This document shows positions 24,719-31,894 of a stretch of 64,000 nucleotides of DNA, piece by piece. Each line of letters opens with the position of its first letter. Position 1 is the stretch's first letter. The stretch covers positions 432,253-496,252 of the forward strand of contig NZ_LNRU01000003.1 of assembly GCF_001468225.1 (NCBI RefSeq). The letters are read 5' to 3'. The notes below the pieces were generated by a model that saw nothing but the letters and a program-made list of their open reading frames with translations, was not told where the DNA came from and did no database searches. A program made the translations under genes and the position numbers. This DNA is from Sphingopyxis sp. H053 (lineage in GTDB: Bacteria; Pseudomonadota; Alphaproteobacteria; Sphingomonadales; Sphingomonadaceae).

Positions 24719-24946
24719 ATGAACGGCAAGGGCCCCCTCCCCCCCGGCGCCGATGCACGTCGCACGCCGGGAAGCTTTCCCGGCACGACGGGCGACCAGT
24801 GGCATCGCACCTTGACCGGGCGGCAGGCGCCCGAGCCGGTGAGCGCGAAGCTGCGCATGATCTATGGCAATGTCGTCGCCGAAAAGCTGCCCGACAATAT
24901 GCTCGACCTTCTTTCTCAGCTCGATCAGAAAAGCCCGAAGCAATAA
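24719..24946 (+). CDS. nepR: NepR anti-sigma factor
   Basis: A 75-residue NepR. The conserved core is VSAKLRMIYGNVVAEKLPDNMLDLLSQLD near the C terminus, two amphipathic helices that clamp EcfG (or phosphorylated PhyR). The N terminus is Gly/Pro-rich and likely disordered. The ATG at 24719 (AAGG nine bases upstream) is preferred because an ATG at 24695 would lie almost at the predicted transcription start. Its stop shares a base with the ecfG start (TAATG), the classical nepR-ecfG coupling. Confidence 0.93.
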   Translation: MNGKGPLPPGADARRTPGSFPGTTGDQWHRTLTGRQAPEPVSAKLRMIYGNVVAEKLPDNMLDLLSQLDQKSPKQ

Positions 24947-25581
24947 TGACCGGACCCACCGCCGCTGCTTCGCAGCCGCAGGCCGAAACCCTGTCCGACA
25001 GCGAATTCAAGACGCTGCTTGCCGGTGTCATCCCCCACCTGCGCGCCTATGGCCGCAGCCTGTCGGGCAACCCCGACCTCGCCGACGATCTGACGCAGGA
25101 CACGATGGTCAAGGCGTGGGCCTCGCGCGAGCGGTTCGAACGCGGCACCTCGATCAAGGCGTGGACCTTCGTCATCCTGCGCAACACCTTTCTGTCGCAG
25201 ATGCGCCGCAATAAATTTGTCGGCGAATATGACGAGACCGCGGTCGAGCGCACGATGTCGACCCCCGCCAGCCAGGAAGACAGCGGCGAGATGGCCGACC
25301 TCCAGCGCGGGCTCATGGAATTGCCGCAGGACCAGCGCGAGGCGCTGATCCTCGTCGGCGCCGGCGGACTGTCCTACGAGGAAGCCGCCAGCATCTGCGA
25401 CTGCGCGCTCGGTACGATGAAAAGCCGCGTCTCTCGCGCGCGCGCGGCGCTTGAAGAGATCATGAACAGCGGCCAGTTTTCGCAGAAACGCGCCGACGCG
25501 CCGCCGTCGAGCGAAGCGGTCGATGCGATCATGGACAGCGTCGAGACGATCACCGCGCGGCGCGAGGCCGCGAGCCGCTAG
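24946..25581 (+). CDS. ecfG: EcfG, general stress response sigma factor
   Basis: A 211-residue ECF15 sigma factor: sigma-2 in HLRAYGRSLSGNPDLADDLTQD and WTFVILRNTFLSQMRR, sigma-4 in LPQDQREALILVGAGGLSYEEAA and GTMKSRVSRAR. It directs RNA polymerase to GGAAC/CGTT promoters, including its own upstream of nepR. The start overlaps the nepR stop, so anti-sigma and sigma factor are made together. I discount a longer frame reaching back through nepR. Confidence 0.96.
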   Translation: MTGPTAAASQPQAETLSDSEFKTLLAGVIPHLRAYGRSLSGNPDLADDLTQDTMVKAWASRERFERGTSIKAWTFVILRNTFLSQMRRNKFVGEYDETAVERTMSTPASQEDSGEMADLQRGLMELPQDQREALILVGAGGLSYEEAASICDCALGTMKSRVSRARAALEEIMNSGQFSQKRADAPPSSEAVDAIMDSVETITARREAASR

Positions 25582-25586
25582 TTCCC

Positions 25587-25664
25587 CGTCGCCCCCGCGA
25601 AGGCGGGGGCCGCTGGCTACATAGCGCAAGGCCGACGGCGGCCCCCGCCTTCGCGGGGGCGACG
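25587..25664. repeat. Intergenic inverted repeat, second copy of the 9049 family
   Basis: Arms GTCGCCCCCGCGAAGGCGGG and complement, with a spacer similar to that of the copy at 9049-9126. It starts 6 bases after the ecfG stop codon and is placed to terminate the transcript. Confidence 0.88.
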
Positions 25665-25743
25665 ATATACTCGTACCTCTCGACAACCGGCAGCCGTCAC
25701 GTCAGAACGACGCGTCCTTCCCCAGCAAAGCGAGCCCCTTTCG

Positions 25744-26922
25744 ATGAAAAACCTGCCGCATCTTGCCCTGATTTCCGCGCTGGCCGTCGCCGCCTGCTCG
25801 GCCGCTCCCGCATCGACCGAAGCGGCGCCCGCCGACACTGCCAAACTCGACGCATCGGGCGCGCAGCCCGCGACGCCGCTCGCCGACGCGCCCTTCACGG
25901 TCAAGGAAATCGCGAGCTTTAACGAACCCTGGGCGATGACCTTCGTCCCCGGCACGCGCGCGGCGCTGATCACCGAGCGATCGGGCAAATTGAAACTCTG
26001 GCAGGAAAGCGGCCCGACGCTCGACGTCGCGGGTGTCCCCGCGGTCGCCTTTGGCGGTCAGGGCGGCTTCGGCGACGTGATCGTCGCGCCCGACTTTGCG
26101 ACCAGCGGCACGATTTACCTGAGCTGGGCCGAGCCCGGCCCCGGCAACACCTATGGCGCCGTCGTCGGCAAGGCGAAGCTCAAACAGGGCGCCGCGCCCG
26201 CGCTCGAGGGGCTCCAGATCATCTGGAAACAGAACCCCAAGGTCACCGGGCAAGGCCATTATTCGCACCGCCTCGCCGTCTCGCCCGACGGCAAATATCT
26301 CTTCATCGGATCGGGCGAGCGCCAGAAGTTCACGCCCGCGCAGGACATGACCGGAAATCTCGGCAAGGTCCTGCGCCTCAATCTCGACGGCAGCGTCCCG
26401 GCCGACAATCCCTTCGCCAGCGAAGGCGGCGTAACCGCGCAAATCTGGTCGCTCGGCCACCGCAATATCCTTGGCCTCGCCTTCGACGGCACCGGCAAGC
26501 TGTGGAACCAGGAAATGGGGCCGAAGGGCGGCGACGAGGTCAACCTCGTCGAGGTCAAGGCGAATTATGGCTATCCGATCGTGTCGAACGGCGATCATTA
26601 TGACGGCAAGGATATTCCCGACCATCCGACGCGCCCCGAATTCGCGGCGCCCAAACTCTGGTGGAACCCGTCGGTCTCGCCCGCCGGGCTCGTCTGGTAT
26701 GACGGCGACCTCTATCGCGGCTGGAAGAACAGCCTCTTGATGGGCGCGCTGTCGGGCGAAGGGCTGATCCGCATGGCCGTCGACGGCGACAAACTCCACA
26801 AGTCCGACCGCTGGGACTTCGGCCAGCGCATCCGCGAAGTCGAGGTGCGCGACGACGGCACGATCTGGCTGCTCACCGACGGTGAGGACGGCAAGCTGGT
26901 GAGGCTGGTTCCGAAGAAATAG
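25744..26922 (+). CDS. PQQ-dependent aldose sugar dehydrogenase-like lipoprotein
   Basis: A 392-residue beta-propeller of the soluble glucose/aldose sugar dehydrogenase (GSDH, YliI/Asd) family. It has a lipobox-like signal (LAVAACSA), then family motifs FNEPWAMTFVPG, GGLGD-type GGQGGFGDVIV, YSHRLAVSPDGKYLFIGSG, WSLGHRNILGLAFD and EMGPKGGDEVN. Members oxidise sugars with PQQ and calcium in the periplasm. No PQQ biosynthesis gene is in the window, so cofactor supply is unknown. Confidence 0.88.
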   Translation: MKNLPHLALISALAVAACSAAPASTEAAPADTAKLDASGAQPATPLADAPFTVKEIASFNEPWAMTFVPGTRAALITERSGKLKLWQESGPTLDVAGVPAVAFGGQGGFGDVIVAPDFATSGTIYLSWAEPGPGNTYGAVVGKAKLKQGAAPALEGLQIIWKQNPKVTGQGHYSHRLAVSPDGKYLFIGSGERQKFTPAQDMTGNLGKVLRLNLDGSVPADNPFASEGGVTAQIWSLGHRNILGLAFDGTGKLWNQEMGPKGGDEVNLVEVKANYGYPIVSNGDHYDGKDIPDHPTRPEFAAPKLWWNPSVSPAGLVWYDGDLYRGWKNSLLMGALSGEGLIRMAVDGDKLHKSDRWDFGQRIREVEVRDDGTIWLLTDGEDGKLVRLVPKK

Positions 26923-26932
26923 CGTCCTTTCT

Positions 26933-27026
26933 GTTCCCCGGCGCAAGCCGGGGCCCATGATAGATTGCGCGATGTTTCTGGACCGCGCCCGGAGTCACGT
27001 GCCTCCGGGCGCCTTTCGCCGGGGAC
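26933..27026. repeat. Intergenic inverted repeat, GGCGCAAGCCGGGG type
   Basis: Outer arms GTTCCCCGGC...GCCGGGGAC and an inner pair CGCCCGGAG...CTCCGGGCG separated by TCACGTGC. It lies between the sugar dehydrogenase and the hydrolase gene, ending 22 bases before the hydrolase start. Confidence 0.75.
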
Positions 27027-27048
27027 CAATCATGACTATATCGCCCCC

Positions 27049-27798
27049 ATGATCCGCGGCTTCCTCACCCGGCGCGCCGAATGGCCCGCGCGCATTCCCG
27101 ATCCCGACGCACTGCCGCCGCTGGCGTTGCTGTGGCGCGAGATCGGGTCGCTGGCGCGCGCCATCGGCGGCCGCATCCGGCCGCTGCCGCCCGAACCCAA
27201 TCCCGACAGCGAGCATCCGCCGGTGATGGTCCTCCCGGGCTTCCTGTCGGGCGACTGGGCAACCAAGGGGCTGCGCGCCGACCTCCGCCGCTCCGGCTTT
27301 CGCTGTTACGCCTGGGGTCTCGGCTTCAACCGCGGCGCGACCCCCGACATCATCGATCGCATCGACACCCGCGTGCAATGGATCATCGACCGCACCGGCT
27401 ATGCCCCCGCGCTCGTCGGGTGGAGCCTTGGCGGCATCTATGCGCGCGAATATGCCAAGCATCACCCGGACAAGGTCGCGCGCGTCGTCACATTGGGCTC
27501 GCCCTTTTCGGGCAGCCGCCGCGCCAACCGCGCGTGGCGCCTCTATCACCTCGTCGCGCGCCACCCGGTCGACAATCCGCCGATCGACTTCCACCCCGCG
27601 CCGCGCCCCGAAATGCCGACCTTCGCGCTCTGGTCGAAGCATGACGGCGTCGTCGCGGTCAGCAGCGCACGCGGGCTTCCGCACGAAAGCGACCGGCAGG
27701 TCGAGGTCGATTGCGGCCATATGGGCTTCGCCTATGCGCCGACCTCCGTGGCGGCGATCGTCAAGGCGCTGACCGAAGAGGTGTCAGAGCCCGACTAA
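27049..27798 (+). CDS. Alpha/beta hydrolase (lipase-like)
   Basis: A 249-residue alpha/beta hydrolase. The oxyanion region is VMVLPGFLSGDW, the nucleophile elbow GWSLGGIYAREYAKHHP, the acid WSKHDGVVA (Asp), and the His CGHMGFAYAP. The pattern is close to the triacylglycerol lipase/esterase group. ATG at 27049 is the first good start; the sequence upstream lies in the inverted repeat. No signal peptide, so cytoplasmic. Substrate unknown. Confidence 0.85.
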   Translation: MIRGFLTRRAEWPARIPDPDALPPLALLWREIGSLARAIGGRIRPLPPEPNPDSEHPPVMVLPGFLSGDWATKGLRADLRRSGFRCYAWGLGFNRGATPDIIDRIDTRVQWIIDRTGYAPALVGWSLGGIYAREYAKHHPDKVARVVTLGSPFSGSRRANRAWRLYHLVARHPVDNPPIDFHPAPRPEMPTFALWSKHDGVVAVSSARGLPHESDRQVEVDCGHMGFAYAPTSVAAIVKALTEEVSEPD

Positions 27799-27800
27799 AC

Positions 27801-27940
27801 GATCCTCCCCGTGGCGAAGCCATGGGGAGGGGGACCGCGCCCGAAGGGCGTGGTGGAGGGGCCGCGACGTCGCACCATCGCCCCTCCGTCAGCGGCTGCG
27901 CCGCTGCCACCTGCCCATCGCTTCGCGACAGGGAGGATCG
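27801..27940. repeat. Intergenic inverted repeat, long GATCCTCCC family
   Basis: A 140-bp element with outer arms GATCCTCCC/GGGAGGATC and inner GGGGAGG and GTGGTGGAGGGG pairs. Same family as 14911-15040 and 51509-51645. Lies between two convergent genes. Confidence 0.85.
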
Positions 27941-27941
27941 A

Positions 27942-28460
27942 TCAGCAGACATCGATGCGATAGGCGGGCGCCGCGCGCCACGCCATCAACATCCGCCCCG
28001 GCCGTTTCCCCGCGCGCCCCGTCGACACAAAACCGATCCGGCGCAGCAACGCGCGCGAGCGCTCGTTGTCGGGATGGCATTCGGCGACGATCGAACAGCC
28101 CGGCCGCGACGTCGCGAGCGCCCCGACGACCGCGCGCACCGCCTCGGTCGCGATCCCCTTGCCCCGCACACGCGCCGCGAACCAGTAACCGATCTCATAT
28201 TCTTGCCCCATGCGGCGGTGGACGCCGATCACGCCGCTCAAATCGAGGCCGCTTTCGTCGCGCACCGCATGAAAGACATCGCCGCCTCCTGATTTGGCGA
28301 TCAGCGCGCGCGCGTCGGCTTCGGTGAAGGGTGCGGGCAGGAAATGGACCTGCGACGTCACCGTCTCGTCGGTGATCGCGGACAAGGCGCGCGCATCATC
28401 GGCGTAAAGCGGCGTGATGCGGCAATGGTCGGTCGACAGGGCAAGCAAGGTATCGGTCAT
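27942..28460 (-). CDS. GNAT acetyltransferase (RimJ/RimL type)
   Basis: A 172-residue GNAT protein of the ribosomal-protein-acetyltransferase group. Markers are the N-terminal LSTDHCRITPLYADDARAL, the acetyl-CoA loop VRGKGIATEAVRAV, and the ECHPDNERSRALLRRIGFV motif. It acetylates an unknown amine. It starts 246 bp from the divergent Rrf2 gene. Confidence 0.88.
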   Translation of the reverse strand: MTDTLLALSTDHCRITPLYADDARALSAITDETVTSQVHFLPAPFTEADARALIAKSGGGDVFHAVRDESGLDLSGVIGVHRRMGQEYEIGYWFAARVRGKGIATEAVRAVVGALATSRPGCSIVAECHPDNERSRALLRRIGFVSTGRAGKRPGRMLMAWRAAPAYRIDVC

Positions 28461-28567
28461 GTCGCGTCTTCTTCAAAAAGCGCACGCCGTGACGGGGGGT
28501 TGGTGGTGTGATGATGACCATTCGCCTTGTCCGAACACGGCGGCGATGGTCACAGGTGATGCCATGC

Positions 28568-28587
28568 CGCTCCTATGTAAAGGAGCG
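28568..28587. other. Small perfect hairpin in the Rrf2-GNAT intergenic region
   Basis: CGCTCCT-ATGTAA-AGGAGCG forms a 7-bp stem. It lies in the 246-bp divergent intergenic stretch (28461-28706), which otherwise holds the Rrf2 promoter and no gene I can support. Possible operator or RNA hairpin. Confidence 0.4.
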
Positions 28588-28671
28588 CCAATACGCCTTG
28601 AATCGGAGAGATTGGTCGTTGGTCATCGCGAGCGGACCTAACAGCGCCGCGTTTCCCGATCAAGCCCCGCC

Positions 28672-28699
28672 TTGACGATCGCATTTCACGCACTATTTA
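28672..28699 (+). promoter_or_regulatory. Sigma-70-like promoter for a leaderless Rrf2 transcript
   Basis: TTGACG (28672-28677) and TATTTA (28694-28699) are 16 bp apart. The expected transcription start, about 7 bases later, falls at or next to the ATG at 28707, and there is no ribosome binding site. The mRNA is probably leaderless. Confidence 0.5.
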
Positions 28700-28706
28700 A
28701 AGTTAC

Positions 28707-29165
28707 ATGAAACGCGACAGCCGACTCTCGGGCGTGCTCCACGTCCTCCTCCATATGGCCGACCAGGGCACCCCGATGACCTCGGACCAGCTCGCGAAGG
28801 CGATGCAGACGCACCCGGTCGTGATCCGCCGCATCCTCGGCGGGCTGCGCGATGCGGGTTTCGTCCACAGCGAAAAGGGCCACGGCGGCGGCTGGACGAT
28901 CGCGAAGGACCTTAGTCAAATCACGATGCGCGACGTCTATGACGCGATCGGCCAGCCCAGCCTGATGGCGATGGGCAACCGCACCGAAGCGCCCGGCTGC
29001 CTCGTCGAGCAGGCGGTCAACGCCGCGCTCGACACCGGCTTTCGCGATGCCGAGGCGCTGCTGCTCACGCGCTTCGGCGAGGTGACGCTCGCGGCGCTGG
29101 CCGCCGATTTCCACGCGCGCATGGCCGCGCGATCCCCCCAAACACAGGAGCATATCCATGGCTGA
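28707..29165 (+). CDS. Rrf2-family transcriptional regulator
   Basis: A 152-residue winged-helix protein of the Rrf2 family: LSGVLHVLLHMADQG, PMTSDQLAKAMQTHPVVIRRILGGLRDAGFVHSEKGHGGGW. Only one cysteine (PGCLVEQAV) is visible, in place of the three that hold the Fe-S cluster in IscR and NsrR, so it is probably of the cluster-free type (YwnA or CymR-like). It overlaps a methyltransferase by 8 bases, its likely target. Confidence 0.92.
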   Translation: MKRDSRLSGVLHVLLHMADQGTPMTSDQLAKAMQTHPVVIRRILGGLRDAGFVHSEKGHGGGWTIAKDLSQITMRDVYDAIGQPSLMAMGNRTEAPGCLVEQAVNAALDTGFRDAEALLLTRFGEVTLAALAADFHARMAARSPQTQEHIHG

Positions 29166-29853
29166 AGGCGCCCAGCATTTCCTCGACAGCTTCAAGGACC
29201 CCGCCGCGGTCGCGCGCTATACCGAAGGGCCGCGGCGCTTTGTCCCCGGGCTCGACGGGCTCCACCGCATGACCGGGCTGTTGCTTGCCGAACGCGTCCC
29301 CGACGACGCGCATATCCTCGTGCTCGGCGCGGGCGGCGGCAGCGAAATGAAGGCGATGGCCGAGGCGCATCCCGGCTGGCGCTTCACCGGCGTCGATCCC
29401 GCGGGACCGATGCTCGACCTCGCGGCCGAGGTGCTCGGCCCGAACGCCCACCGCGCCGAGCTGATCGAAGGCTATATCGACGACGCCCCCGCGGGGCCGT
29501 TCGACGGCGCGACGTGCCTCCTCACGCTCCACTTCCTCGACATCGAAGAGCGCACCCGCACCGCCGCCGAAATCCAGCGCCGCCTGAAACCCGGCGCCCC
29601 GTTCGTCGCGGCGCACGGCAGCTTCCCGCAAGGCGCACACGAACGCGACCGCTGGCTCGACCGCTACGCCGCCTATGCCATCGCATCGGGCGGCGACCCC
29701 GAACAGGTCGCCAAGGGCCGCGAAGCCGTCGCCACCCACGTCGCGATGCTGAGCCCCGAAGCCGACGAGGACGTGCTACGCGCTGCGGGTTTCCACGATG
29801 TCGAGCAATTTTACGCCGCCTTCACCTGGCGCGGCTGGGTCGGCTACGCCTGA
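29158..29853 (+). CDS. Class I SAM-dependent methyltransferase
   Basis: A 231-residue Rossmann methyltransferase. Motif I is ILVLGAGGGSEMKAMAEAHP, then the acidic VDPAGPMLDLA (ribose-binding), TCLLTLHFLD motif IV and RRLKPGAPFV motif VI. Strong GGAG upstream. Translationally coupled to Rrf2, so likely regulated by it. Substrate unknown. Confidence 0.88.
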   Translation: MAEGAQHFLDSFKDPAAVARYTEGPRRFVPGLDGLHRMTGLLLAERVPDDAHILVLGAGGGSEMKAMAEAHPGWRFTGVDPAGPMLDLAAEVLGPNAHRAELIEGYIDDAPAGPFDGATCLLTLHFLDIEERTRTAAEIQRRLKPGAPFVAAHGSFPQGAHERDRWLDRYAAYAIASGGDPEQVAKGREAVATHVAMLSPEADEDVLRAAGFHDVEQFYAAFTWRGWVGYA

Positions 29854-29854
29854 C

Positions 29855-31018
29855 CTAATTCGCTCCCGGCCCAGGCAACCGCGCGAGCAGCGCGACGAGC
29901 TGCGCCTGCGTGGTCACGCCGGTCTTGCGAAAGATCCCTTTCAGAAGGAAGCGGACCGCGTTCACGCTGACCGCCCGCAGCGCCGCATAGTCCTTCAGCG
30001 TGTCGCCCGCGGCGAGCGCGACGGCGAGGCGGGCTTCGGCGGGGGTGAGCCCGAACCATTGCGCGACGCGGTCGATTTCGACCACGGGGGTTTCGCCCGG
30101 CGCGCTGCCGAGGGTGACGATCAGCGACGCGCCAAGGCGCAGGCCGCCGAGCTGCTGCGCCGACTGGCGCGTGACGCGCGCGACGAGCACGGGGCATTCG
30201 GCGCCCGCATCACCGACCGTCTGGAAAGCGAGGCCGGCGGGGTCGGAGCTTTTGACGAGGTCGAGCAAGTGTTTCTGGCTGGCGGGATGGGTGAAGGCGA
30301 AGCGGTCCTGCGAGATGCGGATGAAGCCCGCCTTTTCATAGCGCGCGGCGCGGCTGTTCGCGGCAAGGATATTGAGCTGGTCGTCGAGGCTGAAAATCGC
30401 GAAGGGCGCGGCGTCGGCGGCGGCGCGCGCGGCGCCCGCCGCAAGGTCGAGCGAGGCGATGCGGTCGCTGATCCGCATCGCGCGCTGGATATGCGGCGCG
30501 AGGACGCGGAGGCCGCGCTTCAACCGCTCGACGTCGCGGTCGCCGGGGCCGGGCAGCATCAGCCCGAGCCGGTCGCCGTCGCGCCGGTCGAGCAACACCC
30601 CGACAAGCCGGTCGATGCCATAGGGTTTCAGGAAATTGCGGAAGAATTCGCTCTCATAAAATTCCTCGCGCGTCATGATGTCATAGCTATCGATGACGCT
30701 GCCGTTGCCATAGCGCTGGAACTTGCGCGACCACGGATGGCTGCCGGCATAGACCGCGGTGTAGATTTCCTGGATACCGGCGGCGAGACCCGTCGCGGCG
30801 ACGAAACGTGCGCTCGGCGGATTGCTGCTTTCCCAGAGGATGAAGGCGGCTTCCCAGCTTAACGGGCAAAGGGTGCCTGTGATGCGGGCAAGGGTTTCGT
30901 TCCAGCTTTCGGGATGCAGCACCGAATCATAGATTTTGCCGATCAGCGCGTTGAGCACTTCCCATTCGGCCGGCGCATTATGGTCGGACGGAAAGGTCGA
31001 TAGCTGGTCGCTCTGCAT
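29855..31018 (-). CDS. LuxR-family transcriptional regulator
   Basis: A 387-residue protein ending in a LuxR/GerE helix-turn-helix: WFGLTPAEARLAVALAAGDTLKDYAALRAVSVNAVRFLLKGIFRKTG, in two halves. The N-terminal 300 residues are a sensory region of unclear type, starting near IYDSVLHPESW, and may have a PAS-like fold (FAIFSLDDQLNILAAN around residue 205). It is not a quorum-sensing autoinducer domain I can recognise. A purine-rich GGGGGAAG ribosome binding site lies just before the ATG. The 278-bp region upstream holds a palindrome and a possible small RNA. Confidence 0.85.
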   Translation of the reverse strand: MQSDQLSTFPSDHNAPAEWEVLNALIGKIYDSVLHPESWNETLARITGTLCPLSWEAAFILWESSNPPSARFVAATGLAAGIQEIYTAVYAGSHPWSRKFQRYGNGSVIDSYDIMTREEFYESEFFRNFLKPYGIDRLVGVLLDRRDGDRLGLMLPGPGDRDVERLKRGLRVLAPHIQRAMRISDRIASLDLAAGAARAAADAAPFAIFSLDDQLNILAANSRAARYEKAGFIRISQDRFAFTHPASQKHLLDLVKSSDPAGLAFQTVGDAGAECPVLVARVTRQSAQQLGGLRLGASLIVTLGSAPGETPVVEIDRVAQWFGLTPAEARLAVALAAGDTLKDYAALRAVSVNAVRFLLKGIFRKTGVTTQAQLVALLARLPGPGAN

Positions 31019-31112
31019 GCACTTCCCCCCAGAAGACCCGCAGCAATCTCATTTGAGAGGAGCGGAGACGCGAAGGCAAGCGCAATGCGATAAAACGAAA
31101 ATATTATGTCTC

Positions 31113-31128
31113 CTACCCACGTGGGTAG
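31113..31128. promoter_or_regulatory. 16-bp perfect palindrome CTACCCACGTGGGTAG
   Basis: CTACCCAC is followed directly by its complement. It lies 95 bp upstream of the LuxR-type gene and 75 bp before the terminator that may end a plus-strand small RNA. Suits a dimeric regulator; possibly self-regulation by the LuxR protein. Confidence 0.5.
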
Positions 31129-31154
31129 TGAAACAATCCACCGAATCGGCCATT

Positions 31155-31237
31155 GAACGGGTGCGACCCGAGGAAGGTGGAACCAAGGCCATCTTGCTCT
31201 CTTGAAGTCCGTCGGCTTGCCGGCGGACTTCATTTTT
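31155..31237 (+). ncRNA. Candidate small structured RNA
   Basis: No gene is visible on the plus strand here, yet a terminator ends at 31237 in the plus direction. Before it lie a GGGTGCGACCC hairpin (31159-31169 region), an AAGGTGG...CCATCTT stem (31174-31196), and the terminator itself. A transcript of roughly 80-130 bases is possible. I cannot place its 5' end and recognise no known RNA family. Inference from structure only. Confidence 0.35.
31204..31237 (+). terminator. Rho-independent terminator, plus strand
   Basis: GAAGTCCGTCGGC and GCCGGCGGACTTC (13-bp stem, one wobble) followed by ATTTTT. The U tract is on the plus strand only, so it does not serve the flanking minus-strand VOC gene. 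Confidence 0.7.
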
Positions 31238-31297
31238 ATGCGCCGAAAACTGGCGGAACGGGCGCGATGGCCGGGGCGGCTCTACCCCAAGCGGACA

Positions 31298-31732
31298 TCA
31301 ACCTTCGAAGCGGATCTCCACCGACGGCGCGCTACGCTCATGCGCACCATGATAGACCGCCTCGATATTGTTGCCGTCGGGGTCAAGCAGGAAAGCCGCA
31401 TAATAGCCCGGATGATAGGGCCGCTCGCCCGGTGCGCCATTGTCGCGCCCGCCCGCCGCGAGGCCCGCCTTGTAAAAGGCATCGACCGCAGCGCGGTCCG
31501 CCGCCTGAAACGCCAGATGGTGCCGCCCCGTCAGTTTGCCGAGCGCCGCCTGACTGTCTTTCGTCGATACGAACAGCTCATCGGCCCAGAAATAATCCTC
31601 GGCCTCTCCGCCAATCGGCACGCCGAGGACATCGAAGATCGCGCCGTAAAAGGCGCGGCTCGCCTTCAGATCGGCGACCACCAGCTGGATATGATCGATC
31701 AACCGCCCGCGGTGCAGCAATTGCGTTTCCAT
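31298..31732 (-). CDS. VOC-family (glyoxalase/bleomycin resistance-like) protein
   Basis: A 144-residue VOC protein: IDHIQLVVADLKASRAFYGAIFDVLG at the N terminus and YHPGYYAAFLLDPDGNNIEAVYHG near the C terminus. Metal ligand positions (early His in DHIQ, the HH of GRHHLAFQ, late Glu in NNIEAV) are present, so it may bind a metal. Strong AGGAG precedes the ATG. Substrate unknown. Confidence 0.85.
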   Translation of the reverse strand: METQLLHRGRLIDHIQLVVADLKASRAFYGAIFDVLGVPIGGEAEDYFWADELFVSTKDSQAALGKLTGRHHLAFQAADRAAVDAFYKAGLAAGGRDNGAPGERPYHPGYYAAFLLDPDGNNIEAVYHGAHERSAPSVEIRFEG

Positions 31733-31842
31733 GGATCACTCCTCTCCTGCCCGCGCCGCACACGGAAAACCGCTTCGCACCCCGATGGTTCCCACGGCTT
31801 CCGCCGCCTCAATCGAGCGTAGGGCTTGCATCGACGATAATT

Positions 31843-31866
31843 ACAACATATTGCGCAATATATTGT
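31843..31866. promoter_or_regulatory. MarR-type dyad operator before the S41 peptidase
   Basis: A 24-bp dyad, ACAACATATTGCGCAATATATTGT, with one mismatched pair and a perfect 14-bp core ATATTGCGCAATAT (31848-31861). It ends 28 bp before the S41 peptidase start. AT-rich dyads of this kind are typical MarR operators, and a MarR gene follows the peptidase in the same operon. Confidence 0.7.
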
Positions 31867-31894
31867 ACGAATCGCATAACGGACGGGAAAACGC

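Noticed and set aside
24616..24945. Extension of ecfG upstream through nepR in the same frame
   Set aside because: The added residues are Arg/Pro-rich without sigma motifs; the TAATG junction with nepR marks the true start.
28414..28641. A 75-codon plus-strand frame in the Rrf2-GNAT intergenic region
   Set aside because: Starts inside the GNAT gene on the other strand, no ribosome binding site, no similarity; the region reads as promoter DNA.
31106..31156. A 16-codon frame (starting ATGTCTCC) inside the luxR intergenic region
   Set aside because: No ribosome binding site and it runs through the palindrome; the small RNA reading explains the terminator better.
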